A stretch of 57,089 nucleotides of DNA from the NCBI GenBank assembly GCA_030614005.1, contig JAUWKS010000019.1, positions 1 to 57,089 of the forward strand. The letters run 5' to 3'. Shown piece by piece: positions 41,625-50,916 of the stretch. The notes beneath the pieces are model-generated. The model made no database searches. It was not told where the DNA came from and saw only the letters and a list, made by a program, of their open reading frames with translations. Numbering within the stretch: position 1 is the stretch's first letter; each line of letters starts with the position of its first letter. This stretch comes from Candidatus Heimdallarchaeota archaeon (lineage in GTDB: Archaea > Asgardarchaeota > Heimdallarchaeia > JABLTI01). A program made the position numbers and the translations under genes.

Positions 41625-42521
41625 TTAAAACCAAATTGCAAAATGCTCTAGTATCATTCTAGAACCTTCTTCAAGTGATTTAGCAGAAATCATATAATGA
41701 ACTAACTCAGTCTCCTCTATCGATAATGCTGCTTCAACCAAAACTGTTGCATAGCCAATTCTAGCAAGTTTTCCACGAGCATTTAGACTATAAGAATCTC
41801 CTGACTTTTGTAGAAGAGGAGAAAGTCTTGGAATCGCATCAGGTAGTTCACCTAGATGAATTTCACCAACTCTATCAAAGATGTAATCTTTGATTTGGTC
41901 TGTTGAAACTTTTTTCGGAGCACCAGCAATAAACTCGAATATTCTTTGCGTTACAAAACTTGCATCATCTCGTTTAGCATAAAAATGATTTTCGAAATCT
42001 CGTATAGTTAATCTATTGTTAACTACACTATCGGTTATGAGACTCAATTCGTTCTCCAATGCCTCATCCCAATCTTCGAAACCACCGATTGTAAGGAAGT
42101 TCACTGCACTACAACGTAATGAAGTTTGAAGCACTAACAAAGCATTGCCAAGTGGTGTAAGATTGTAATGAGAATGAACACCACCGAATCCAGTCCAAGC
42201 CATCCCATCTGATGGCCCTTCTTTCTCACGAACCATTATACCATTTTCTCTGAAAATCTTGAGAAAACGTTCGAAACCCTTGACTCCTTTTCCTTTCACG
42301 CGCTTTGAAACAAGTGTAGTTAATTCCTTAACTCGGCTAAAACGATTGATATCTTTAGAACCGAAATACAATTCAAGCTTCTTGTCGTAATTGAAAAATC
42401 GAGCACGATTAATTGGTTCTTCAAGATAAGGAATTAAAGAAGCTGAAAGAAGTATCACGAAACTTGATTCACTATCGGTTTCTTTAATCATCTTTTGAGT
42501 TATTTCTCTAACTTCACTCAT
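41625..42521 (-). CDS. Protein of unknown function
   Basis: 298 residues, soluble and mostly helical. GFGGVHSHYNLTPLGNALLV resembles the wing of a winged-helix domain, and RLTIRDFENHFYAKRDDASF may be another; LNARGKLARIGYATVLVEAAL is a well-conserved-looking C-terminal stretch. No catalytic motif is evident. It converges with the GNAT gene. I cannot assign a family. Confidence 0.75.
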   Translation of the reverse strand: MSEVREITQKMIKETDSESSFVILLSASLIPYLEEPINRARFFNYDKKLELYFGSKDINRFSRVKELTTLVSKRVKGKGVKGFERFLKIFRENGIMVREKEGPSDGMAWTGFGGVHSHYNLTPLGNALLVLQTSLRCSAVNFLTIGGFEDWDEALENELSLITDSVVNNRLTIRDFENHFYAKRDDASFVTQRIFEFIAGAPKKVSTDQIKDYIFDRVGEIHLGELPDAIPRLSPLLQKSGDSYSLNARGKLARIGYATVLVEAALSIEETELVHYMISAKSLEEGSRMILEHFAIWF

Positions 42522-42643
42522 GAAATCACATTCAAATCTTAATTGAATACAATACTAAAATTGTAAAATGGACATAAAAACGATTCCATATAACAATCAA
42601 TGACTATTTGAGGAAAAAAAGAATAAATTCGGAAAAAGAAGGA

Positions 42644-43597
42644 CTACTCTTTTTCGTCTTTAGACTTTAGAATTTCTGTTGTGGAAAGATCTTCGGCTAT
42701 TTCAGTGGTTATTGAAGAATCATTTTCATCCGAATCTTCTTCGGGGCCATCCTCTTTTAGTTTCAGTTTCTTCTTATGTTGATTTACATAGTATATGACA
42801 TTTGATAAAACAAACATCAATACAAGAACCCCGAAAATAATGAAGAATATTGTATTAAAATGACCTGCTGTAGCTTCAATTTCCTCTTGAGTTAATTCCA
42901 AAAGATGTTCTACTGGATTATTACCTAGAAGTTGAACTCCTAAAATGGAATAGAAAATCGCACGAGGTATTGACCCAATGAATGTTGCTAGGAAATATTG
43001 TTTATCTTTTACATTTGCTATACCAGCTGCATAGCTTATTGGATCAAACATAATTACTGGTACGGCTCTACCAATGATAATTGCCCAGATTCCCCATCTT
43101 TTAATCCACACATCGAAAATATATATTGTACGATCAATAATGCCTGATTTCTTACCAGCAGCATCAACTATTGATCGTCCGCCTCGCTTTGAAAGATAAA
43201 AAGTGATTGCTGCACTAAACATAGAACCAATAACACCAATCAGTGAGCCCCAATAGTAACCGAATAACATACCACCTGATAAAAGAATTAGTTCCGATGG
43301 AATTGGTGCAAAAAGACTTTGAAGAACCATTACAGCTAAGAACATAACAATACGCCAAACAATATGTATTTTCAAAATGGGTGCAATAAACCAATCACGA
43401 ACAATTGTAAAGAGGAATGTTTCTTCAACAATGATGACTACTAATAAACCCACAGAGATAAGCATTATAATGATAAATATTATTGCAAGCACAATTCGAT
43501 CTTTCGTCCAAGTAAATGTTCTGGATTCCTTAGTGATTTTAGCGCCATTGTCAGCAATAATACCATTTTGTTCTATTGTTGTATCAATTTCATCCAT
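42644..43597 (-). CDS. VTT-domain membrane protein (TVP38/TMEM64/DedA-like)
   Basis: 317 residues. One N-terminal helix (IVLAIIFIIIMLISVGLLVV) is followed by the VTT domain: PIPSELILLSGGMLFGYYWG, IGVIGSMFSAAITFYLSKRGG, and IIGRAVPVIMFDPISYAAG, with re-entrant-loop type Gly/Pro motifs. A final helix near 255-275 and an acidic C-terminal tail follow. Eukaryotic relatives (TMEM41B, VMP1) scramble lipids; bacterial DedA members affect undecaprenyl phosphate and ion gradients. The role here is unknown. Confidence 0.88.
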   Translation of the reverse strand: MDEIDTTIEQNGIIADNGAKITKESRTFTWTKDRIVLAIIFIIIMLISVGLLVVIIVEETFLFTIVRDWFIAPILKIHIVWRIVMFLAVMVLQSLFAPIPSELILLSGGMLFGYYWGSLIGVIGSMFSAAITFYLSKRGGRSIVDAAGKKSGIIDRTIYIFDVWIKRWGIWAIIIGRAVPVIMFDPISYAAGIANVKDKQYFLATFIGSIPRAIFYSILGVQLLGNNPVEHLLELTQEEIEATAGHFNTIFFIIFGVLVLMFVLSNVIYYVNQHKKKLKLKEDGPEEDSDENDSSITTEIAEDLSTTEILKSKDEKE

Positions 43598-43766
43598 TTT
43601 ACATTCACCAATAATATTAGGAGTTACTTTCGCTTTATTTTAAGTATATTCCTATAAATACTATGGCAATAACTCACCTTGGTTATTAAAAGAAAAAGCT
43701 ATTAAAAGTTTTAAAAGGAGCATCAAAAAACATCAAACAGTAATTAATTCATAAGTGTTGGTTCAA

Positions 43767-44819
43767 ATGACTTTACAAGCATTACTTAAAAAAAAGGATT
43801 TAACGTATCTCTTCCTTGGGGGAAAAGGTGGTGTGGGGAAAACAATAGCTGCTTCAGCTATTAGTATAAAATTAGCAAAACATTTTGATAAGGTACTTGT
43901 TGTAAGTACAGATCCAGCACATTCACTCTCCGATTGTTTTGATCAAGATTTATCAGGTGGGGAAGCTGTTAGAATTGATAAAGTGCCTGGAAATCTCTTT
44001 GGGATGGAGTTAGATGCTGAAAAGGGTATGGAGAGTTTTAAAGAGTTAAGCTCTATGGGAATGCCAGGTGCCCAAGATATGGGCGGCATGGGCATGCCAG
44101 GTTTTGGCACTACACCTAACACTACAGAAGGAATGCCTGGAGGAGCTCCTCAAATGCCAGGTTTAGATGCTTTAGGATTAGGTTCTGATTTACTTGGTGA
44201 TAGTATCCCTCCAGGTTCAGATGAAGCATTTGCTTTTAGTAAATTGCTTGAATTAATTGAAACAAACGAATATGATTTAGTTGTTTTTGATACTGCTCCA
44301 ACAGGTCATACGCTTAGATTTCTTTCACTTCCAGATTATCTTGACAGCTTTATTGGTAGAATGCTCAAAATGAGAATGCGTTTTGGCAATCTCTTTAAGG
44401 GAATCCGGAACCTCTTTTCCGGCGGAGCAGGTGAAGAAGGTGTTGAGGATAATTCTATGGAAATGTTAGAAACACTCAAGAAAACAATTACTAAAGCTCG
44501 AATAGAATTAGCAGATGATACAAAAACAGAATTCATTCCTGTAACAATACCTACAATGATGGCTTTATATGAAACTGAAAGATTGATCACTTCATTGAAA
44601 GAATATGGTATACCTGTGGAACACATTATTGTAAATCAATTAATACCTTCCAGCAAAGATTGTCCATTCTGCGCAAAAAGATTCGAAATTCAAGAAAAAA
44701 CGATGTTAACATTGAAACAATATTTCGGTGAATTTATTCAAACGAATGTTCCAATGGTACCACAAGAAATCCGTGGTATAGAACAATTAACATTGCTTGC
44801 AGAAGTATTATTCAAATAA
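43767..44819 (+). CDS. Get3/ArsA family ATPase with a Met/Gly/Pro-rich insertion
   Basis: Deviant P-loop GGKGGVGKT near residues 18-26, switch I STDPAHSLSDCF and the A-loop-side DTAPTGHTLRFL mark a Get3/ArsA ATPase. Near residue 300 the pair CPFC matches the CxxC that binds zinc between subunits in eukaryotic Get3. Get3 delivers tail-anchored membrane proteins. Residues about 97-140 are unlike the family: repeated MGMPG, GGMGMPGFG, EGMPGG and QMPG. Methionine-rich flexible segments occur in client-binding chaperones (SRP54 M domain, GroEL tail), so a client-binding role is inferred. ATG at 43767 preferred; GTG at 43755 is open. Confidence 0.92.
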   Translation: MTLQALLKKKDLTYLFLGGKGGVGKTIAASAISIKLAKHFDKVLVVSTDPAHSLSDCFDQDLSGGEAVRIDKVPGNLFGMELDAEKGMESFKELSSMGMPGAQDMGGMGMPGFGTTPNTTEGMPGGAPQMPGLDALGLGSDLLGDSIPPGSDEAFAFSKLLELIETNEYDLVVFDTAPTGHTLRFLSLPDYLDSFIGRMLKMRMRFGNLFKGIRNLFSGGAGEEGVEDNSMEMLETLKKTITKARIELADDTKTEFIPVTIPTMMALYETERLITSLKEYGIPVEHIIVNQLIPSSKDCPFCAKRFEIQEKTMLTLKQYFGEFIQTNVPMVPQEIRGIEQLTLLAEVLFK

Positions 44820-44883
44820 AAGATAAAATAAATGTTAGCTATGATCCTTAAATCATAGTGAACAATTTTTTTTGATTGTGATT

Positions 44884-45141
44884 TTATTCAATGGGTGCTC
44901 TTATTGTTGCAATAGAATTATCTTGGATCCCTTTGACAAGCAAGTCCTCAGGATTACCATAGATCTTATCTTCCTCTACAGTAGTTTTGGTGCGAACTTT
45001 GAAAATAAATCGTCTCTTGGCAACTACAATCTCTACTTTAGTTTTAATTTCCAATTCCTCTTTCAGCTTGGTATGAATTACAAGCTCATCTTCCTTTGCA
45101 GTTTCATCATGTAAAATTCTTAATCGTCTTTCTTTTACCAT
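44884..45141 (-). CDS. Small conserved-looking protein of unknown function
   Basis: About 85 residues from the ATG at 45141 (MVKERRLRILHDETAKEDEL). Beta-rich and charged: ELEIKTKVEIVVAKRRFIF then KVRTKTTVEEDKIYGNPEDL suggests a small barrel. No cysteines and no membrane segment. Not recognised. Convergent with the Get3 gene. Confidence 0.65.
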   Translation of the reverse strand: MVKERRLRILHDETAKEDELVIHTKLKEELEIKTKVEIVVAKRRFIFKVRTKTTVEEDKIYGNPEDLLVKGIQDNSIATIRAPIE

Positions 45142-45280
45142 ACTATTCAACACTTTCAAGTTTACTATTTTTTTGTTATTAGAATTACTAAGTTCTAAAT
45201 TCTTTAATTAACCTTTGCTAAAAAAACAGACAAAAAAAGGTCAAAGATAGATTAAAAAGAATAAAAGAAAAAGGAAAAAA

Positions 45281-46804
45281 TTACATTCCTTTCTGTGTTT
45301 TTCTTCGTCCCTTGTATGTTACAAAAGTAACTATTAATGGAATAACAGTAAAGAGAACTACTCCGGCACTAATACCAAAAGCAATCCACCACTGTGTAGA
45401 TAAATCAATCGCAGGCACATTAAACAAAATAGTAAGTTCAATGATACCCGAATAGGTTATTTGATCCACTACAGAGAGAAGAGTTAATTGATTTATGTAG
45501 GAGAAAGTAACTTTAGTTGGTTCAAATTTGAAGCTTCCTAGAATGATAGGAGTAACAGTATAATTTAGAATAGCATTTTCTCCTTGAGCTAACTCAGTTA
45601 TTATCCATATTTCTAAGAAATCAGTTTCGAATACCCATTCATTGAAAGCTGTTTCCTCGATTGTGATATTAACTGCAAGAACCGAACCAATATTCGTTAC
45701 ATTGATTAGTATATTAATAGGTTCATCCGTTGTGTTGAATACTTCTAATTTGTTGTAGTATCTTTCCACAAGATCACCATTTATATCCTCTTCAAGAACC
45801 ACGAAGAATTTTTGAACGCTAATCAAAGGTATTTTCAGGGTCCAATCATCACCATCGTATATTGGTAAATACAATTTTATAGTTGGACTATTGGAAGTAA
45901 ATTCTTTAACGGTTCCATTGGCTATATATGTGACTGATATTTCACAAGAATCGAGAGTGTATGTTCCGTTATCTAATGGAGTTATCTGATAGGAATAGGT
46001 GTATTCTTTGTTAGGTTGTAGTAAAGAAGTATTAAATTCAAAAATCGATGAGTTATCATAAGTAAAGTCGGGACTGGCATCAGCATCAATACCTGTAAGA
46101 TTAATATCATATGGAATGAAATTTTTGATTACTATTTTTACTGTTACGTTGACAACTTCTTCTTGCAAGACAAAAGCCTGTCTTCCATCGAAGGTAGTAG
46201 CACCATCTATAACAAAGTATTTTTGGACCCTAACTGTTGGGGCAATCTCGAATACTCGAAATTCTATTTCATTTGAATAACTAACATCATCTGTTCCATT
46301 ACCCCATTCGTAAGTCATATTTGATGCACTAAAAGTAAAGAATTCTTCACTGATAATAGCATCGTAGTAATCTTCTTCAAATCCAATTGTATAGGAAACA
46401 CTCTTAGATTGACCCGGATTAATATCACCAAAAAATTGTGAACCGTTACCTAACATAGTAAACCATTCTACATCATAGAAAGATTCACTAATGATTTCGC
46501 GCATATCTGTGACATTTATTTCAGGTGAGAGCAAACTAGCATTATAAAGAATTTCACCAGCAGTGTTTGTTACTTCAATAATGACTGAGAAAGTTTCCTC
46601 GGTGTAAGTATTATAGAATTCAAGCAAACTACCATTGGATGCAACTATTCTCTTGGTTATTTCGACAGCGGTGCTATGAGGAGTGAAAGTTATAGGATCT
46701 TCAATAGCAGCTGCTTTTGTCTCAGTAGGTGAGATAAATTGAACTGACGTTATAAATACCATTGCAAGGATTATGAATACTGCTGAGAGTTTCTTTGAAT
46801 TCAA
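45281..46804 (-). CDS. Extracellular Ig-like repeat protein with C-terminal membrane anchor
   Basis: 507 residues. A signal peptide (KKLSAVFIILAMVFITSVQF) precedes three or four beta-sandwich repeats of about 120 residues, each with a pattern like VxVxNxG...NITI...L.PG....Y.VTP...G, many Asn-x-Ser/Thr sites, and a final helix FGISAGVVLFTVIPLIVTFV with a basic tail. The repeats resemble CARDB-type domains and also the lumenal domain of eukaryotic translocon-associated protein beta. A surface or secretion-related role is inferred. Gene stands alone on the minus strand. Confidence 0.75.
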   Translation of the reverse strand: MNSKKLSAVFIILAMVFITSVQFISPTETKAAAIEDPITFTPHSTAVEITKRIVASNGSLLEFYNTYTEETFSVIIEVTNTAGEILYNASLLSPEINVTDMREIISESFYDVEWFTMLGNGSQFFGDINPGQSKSVSYTIGFEEDYYDAIISEEFFTFSASNMTYEWGNGTDDVSYSNEIEFRVFEIAPTVRVQKYFVIDGATTFDGRQAFVLQEEVVNVTVKIVIKNFIPYDINLTGIDADASPDFTYDNSSIFEFNTSLLQPNKEYTYSYQITPLDNGTYTLDSCEISVTYIANGTVKEFTSNSPTIKLYLPIYDGDDWTLKIPLISVQKFFVVLEEDINGDLVERYYNKLEVFNTTDEPINILINVTNIGSVLAVNITIEETAFNEWVFETDFLEIWIITELAQGENAILNYTVTPIILGSFKFEPTKVTFSYINQLTLLSVVDQITYSGIIELTILFNVPAIDLSTQWWIAFGISAGVVLFTVIPLIVTFVTYKGRRKTQKGM

Positions 46805-46929
46805 TAGTAGACCTCAATTGTTATCTTATTCTGCACTATTTCGGTTTTACTTTGATATTAAAAAGCTTTCTTTTAGCTTTGTTTCTACCCAATTCCAATT
46901 TTACTTAATAAAATATTTTTCCTTCTATT

Positions 46930-47586
46930 TCAATACATTTGTTTGAGATTACTGTTAGTTTGGAGAAAAGGATACCCAATCTCATCCAAAATATTGGTTA
47001 ATCTACTAAGAGGAAGTCCCATAACATTGTAGAAACAACCATCAATGTGATCAATTAACGCTGCACCAATCCCTTGAACAGCATATGCACCTGCTTTATC
47101 CAATATATGCTCAGAGGCAATATAAGCTCGAATTCTGCTTTCGGAACAAGAAATCATACTCACTAAAGTTTTCTCGACACCGGTATACAAACGATCAGCA
47201 TCAAAGTCGTATAAACATAAACCTGTGTAAACTTCATGAACGTTCCCAGTTAATCTCTTTAGCATTTCAATTGCATCGTCTAAGGAGGAGGGTTTGCCAA
47301 TGATCTCATCATTAAGTACTACAATTGTATCTGCGCCTAAAACTAAAGCACCCTTCTTTTTTGAAAGGGCTAACGTTTTTGCAACACACATTGCTTTTTG
47401 ACAAGCTACCTGTAAGATACTTTCTTCTATTGATTGTTGTTTTTTATCTTCATCAGAAGATTTTGTAGCATTGTTTTTTACCAGACCTTCTTCTTCTTTG
47501 CAAGGAATGACAGTATGAGAAATTCCAATAAGAGTAAGCAATTCATGACGTCTTGGCGATGCAGAAGCTAAGATAATTTCTTTCAT
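46930..47586 (-). CDS. maf: Maf-family nucleotide pyrophosphatase
   Basis: Hydrolyses non-canonical or modified nucleoside triphosphates to monophosphates. MKEIILASASPRRHELLTLI at the start, VLGADTIVVLNDEIIGKPSS with the catalytic Asp, and DKAGAYAVQGIGAALIDHID are all Maf signatures. About 218 residues; an acidic loop near 40-60 is longer than usual. The start could be ATG 47586 or GTG 47595. Confidence 0.93.
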   Translation of the reverse strand: MKEIILASASPRRHELLTLIGISHTVIPCKEEEGLVKNNATKSSDEDKKQQSIEESILQVACQKAMCVAKTLALSKKKGALVLGADTIVVLNDEIIGKPSSLDDAIEMLKRLTGNVHEVYTGLCLYDFDADRLYTGVEKTLVSMISCSESRIRAYIASEHILDKAGAYAVQGIGAALIDHIDGCFYNVMGLPLSRLTNILDEIGYPFLQTNSNLKQMY

Positions 47587-47771
47587 AATACTCACAACGA
47601 TAAAGCATTAATTATTAAATGATTTAATATGCTTTTGATGTTTCTGAGCGAAACATATTTTATATTTTAGGAAACTATTCATTACTAAATATTAAAATTA
47701 CATTACAGAATGAATAATACTAAACATAGATTTCTTCGCTGTAAAAACTATCAATTAGGGGATCAAAACAT

Positions 47772-49355
47772 TTGGTTAAAATAGAAATTCAGTTAGAAAA
47801 TTTCGGTAAAGATTATATCTTAGCTTTATTAGAGGAATTAGACAATAGAAAAAAGAAACGGGATATCAATGATGATTTATATGAGACGCTAAAGAAAAGG
47901 TATTATCACGTTTTAGAATCAGCAGAAGAGAAATCGTTTATTCGAAATGGTTTTGCAACTTACGAAGCAATTATACCTGACCTCGAAACTATCAACGTAA
48001 ATGTTCAAAGTTTTATGACAAGACTGGAAAATATAGAAGAAGAAAAGAAAAGTGTACGAGCACGGTTCAAAAAACTGGATGATCTAACAGGAAAGGGTAG
48101 CATTACAGAATCAGCAGCTAAGAGTAAAAAAAGAGAATATGAAACGTTATTGTTAACAATTGAAGACAAAAGAGAAACATTAATTCAAGGAATACCAAAA
48201 TCATTGGAATTAATTGAACAACTGAATGACGTTTTAAACCAAAATATTGAGGAACTTGCGGTCGATGCAGCATTGGATGCATCAAAAAAGAAGGAATTGG
48301 ATTTAGAGAGAAAACGATTGCTTAAAATTCAAAAGAATACTCAATCTGTAGCAAAGAAATTATCAAAAATAGCTGCTGTAGAGTTTAAGCAAGAAGAATG
48401 GGTTAAACCGAAGAAAGAAACCAAACGAGAAACTGTTGCTATACCTCAACCAAAGGCTGTACCAATTCAAACTCAAGCTCCAAGTGTAACACATGAACCA
48501 ACACGACCACCTCCCGGAGAGGATATTTGGATCAAATGGAAAGGCATCACTATTGGAAAATTAATTGGGGATATAAACATCATTGGGAGTAATTTTGGAG
48601 TAATAGCAACAAATAGACCATCCCTAGCAATAATTCGCGATATTGCTGTAGTAGGACCTTCAAGATTACGATCATCCTCAAATCCTAAAGTAATTGAAGA
48701 TAGATTACAACAATTAATAGTAGATGCTTACGGAGTGGATAAGGAACATGCGCTTTATCCTGAAAATGTTGTAAAATATTCTATTGATAATAAAATCGGA
48801 ATTGATTTATTAAAATTGATTAATTCTTATTTCGCTTCAGTTCCTGTGAGTGCAATCAATTATATTAATAATCAACCAATTCTAAATCAAAACTCTCAAG
48901 TGTTAACTCTAGCAGAAAATGCAGGGCTATTAGGACGGAGAGTGCTAGCACCAGACAGATCATTAGTAGGTGTTATTCACGAATTATACTTTGACCCAAC
49001 TTCTCTGGAATTATACACATTTGCTTTCAAAGGTGTACCACCACCAATAATTAGAAAAATATATCACGACACTCATAATAGAACACTTTCAGAAGGAAAT
49101 TTCAGTAATTTCCGAAATGAAATATCCAAGAAATTGTCAATACCAATTTATGAAGCATTAACTCCATCGAGTATGATTCGGTATTGCCTTCATAGTGGGC
49201 AAATAGCAAATATGAATCAATTGGTAACAGTAGTTGATAGTATGAACCCTAGGATTTCAAAAGTAAGAGACATAACGTCCGTTTCATCTCAAGGAGTGTT
49301 TCTTTCGAGATTTCCACAGAACTCATTACCAAGGATTGAGTATGTAAAATTTTAA
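47772..49355 (+). CDS. Coiled-coil protein with C-terminal PRC-barrel-like domain
   Basis: 527 residues. Residues 1-60 are helical, 60-215 a long coiled coil (LENIEEEKKSVRARFKKLDD and similar), 215-245 a Pro/Gln linker, and the rest beta-rich. GLLGRRVLAPDRSLVGVIHE followed by LYFDPTSLELYTFAF has the signature of a PRC barrel, and ITIGKLIGDINIIGSNFGVI may be a second barrel-like unit. CdvA, the membrane-binding part of the archaeal ESCRT-type division system, joins a PRC barrel to a coiled coil in the opposite order, so the resemblance is suggestive only. The start is TTG at 47772. Confidence 0.75.
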   Translation: MVKIEIQLENFGKDYILALLEELDNRKKKRDINDDLYETLKKRYYHVLESAEEKSFIRNGFATYEAIIPDLETINVNVQSFMTRLENIEEEKKSVRARFKKLDDLTGKGSITESAAKSKKREYETLLLTIEDKRETLIQGIPKSLELIEQLNDVLNQNIEELAVDAALDASKKKELDLERKRLLKIQKNTQSVAKKLSKIAAVEFKQEEWVKPKKETKRETVAIPQPKAVPIQTQAPSVTHEPTRPPPGEDIWIKWKGITIGKLIGDINIIGSNFGVIATNRPSLAIIRDIAVVGPSRLRSSSNPKVIEDRLQQLIVDAYGVDKEHALYPENVVKYSIDNKIGIDLLKLINSYFASVPVSAINYINNQPILNQNSQVLTLAENAGLLGRRVLAPDRSLVGVIHELYFDPTSLELYTFAFKGVPPPIIRKIYHDTHNRTLSEGNFSNFRNEISKKLSIPIYEALTPSSMIRYCLHSGQIANMNQLVTVVDSMNPRISKVRDITSVSSQGVFLSRFPQNSLPRIEYVKF

Positions 49356-49494
49356 TTCTAATGATTATGTGGAAGGAAAAAATTTTCGACCTTTTTGTAC
49401 AAATGAATATTACTTTTTTAGTGATAGATAGTTTTGAGAACACAAATTGTTAATTTAGAATTATTTAATAAATAAAAAGAGGATAATATCTATT

Positions 49495-50895
49495 ATGACA
49501 ACTCAGTCCTCGCATCCCAAATTAGTGAGTGTTTTTGTTTTGAGCTTAGTAATTGCATCTTTAATCTATTTGCCAGTAAATAGACCAGTTAAACTGCAAG
49601 ACCAAATTGTAAGCAATGTTTTAGGAAGTGAAACTATCGAAGAAACAGAAATGTTAGTTCTTTGGAATAAAACATTCGGAGGAGAATATTACGATACAGG
49701 GGAATCAATTATTAGAAGTACTACTGGGAAATATGTAATATCTGGATGGACAAATAGTTCTGGTGATTTGGATATCTTCTTGATAGGGCTAAGTTCTGAT
49801 GGTACACAAGAGTGGAATCAAACAATTGGTGATGCTGAAGAGGACAAAGGATTTCAAATAATTACTTGCGATTCAGGGGGCTATGCTATAGCTTCGACTT
49901 ATACAAATATTACTGCAACCCGCAATAATACTGATTTTATGGTTTCTAGAATAGCAGATGATGGAACAATAATCTGGAATAAGTGTTTTGTTGGACCCGA
50001 ACAAACAGGAGGAAATTACACGGGCGACCTTGGTCGATCAATCGCTCAATGTTCAAATGGTGATTTTGTTCTTGGTGGAGTTACTATTACTACAAGTGGT
50101 AAAAGTGACATTTGGATGCTTAGAATTACTGCAAATGGTACTAAGGATTGGGAAAGAGTGTATCATAATTGGGATATAGACAGATGTTTTTCTCCGCACT
50201 GCATCGTACAATGTAATAATGGAGGGTTTGCTATACTAGGTTATACATATAATAGCACGCAATCTAATGATGTGTGGTTAATTAGAACAAACTCTAATGG
50301 ATTGCCTATGTGGAATAGGACTTATGGAGATGCAACGGGATACCAAAGACCTGAATCATTAATAGAATGTTCCAATGGAGGGTTCGTTATTATTGCAAAT
50401 ACTCAAAGTTTTGGGGCAGGGGATGCTGATGCATGGGTTATTCGTACTGATTTATTTGGAAATCAGACCTGGAATCAGACTTATGGGGGAATCGAATTAG
50501 ATCAAGGATTCCAAATCTTAGAAATGACAAATAATGAATTAACCTTTGTTGGATCAACACACAATTTTGACCAAGAAGGTCAAGGAGATGCTTGGATAGT
50601 TAGAATAGCAGAAAATGGAACACACCTTTGGAATTATACAATTGGAGATGCTTATGGAAACAGTGCAGGATCATTTGTTTATGAGGGAAATGATACGTTT
50701 ACTGTTTTAGGCGCAACAAATAGTATTGGTGTAGCGTTTAGCAAAATTTGGGTATTTAAATTGAGATTGAATACAACAATCATTACCCTAACTCCTTCAG
50801 TTTCCAGTGAAGCTAGAATCAATTACCATTTCTTTTTATTAAGTGGTTTGATTTCAATTGGCGCATTAATTATTCTAAAGAAGAAAAGAAGATAA
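49495..50895 (+). CDS. Surface-anchored beta-propeller-like repeat protein
   Basis: 466 residues with a signal peptide (VSVFVLSLVIASLIYLPV), about six repeats of around 60 residues, and a C-terminal anchor HFFLLSGLISIGALIILKKK. Each repeat has the form W-N-x-T-[FY]-G...G.S.I....GG[FY].I.G.T.....D.[FW]..R....G, as in NGGFVIIANTQSFGAGDADA. This is a widespread outward-facing propeller-like pattern in archaea. Ligand unknown. Convergent with the next gene. Confidence 0.82.
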   Translation: MTTQSSHPKLVSVFVLSLVIASLIYLPVNRPVKLQDQIVSNVLGSETIEETEMLVLWNKTFGGEYYDTGESIIRSTTGKYVISGWTNSSGDLDIFLIGLSSDGTQEWNQTIGDAEEDKGFQIITCDSGGYAIASTYTNITATRNNTDFMVSRIADDGTIIWNKCFVGPEQTGGNYTGDLGRSIAQCSNGDFVLGGVTITTSGKSDIWMLRITANGTKDWERVYHNWDIDRCFSPHCIVQCNNGGFAILGYTYNSTQSNDVWLIRTNSNGLPMWNRTYGDATGYQRPESLIECSNGGFVIIANTQSFGAGDADAWVIRTDLFGNQTWNQTYGGIELDQGFQILEMTNNELTFVGSTHNFDQEGQGDAWIVRIAENGTHLWNYTIGDAYGNSAGSFVYEGNDTFTVLGATNSIGVAFSKIWVFKLRLNTTIITLTPSVSSEARINYHFFLLSGLISIGALIILKKKRR

Positions 50896-50916
50896 GATTC
50901 TTCTTTTCAAATTCAA

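Noticed and set aside
43767..44819. Reading the ArsA-type ATPase as an arsenite pump subunit
   Set aside because: It has a single ATPase domain and the Get3-type CPFC motif, and no arsB, arsD or arsR gene is nearby.
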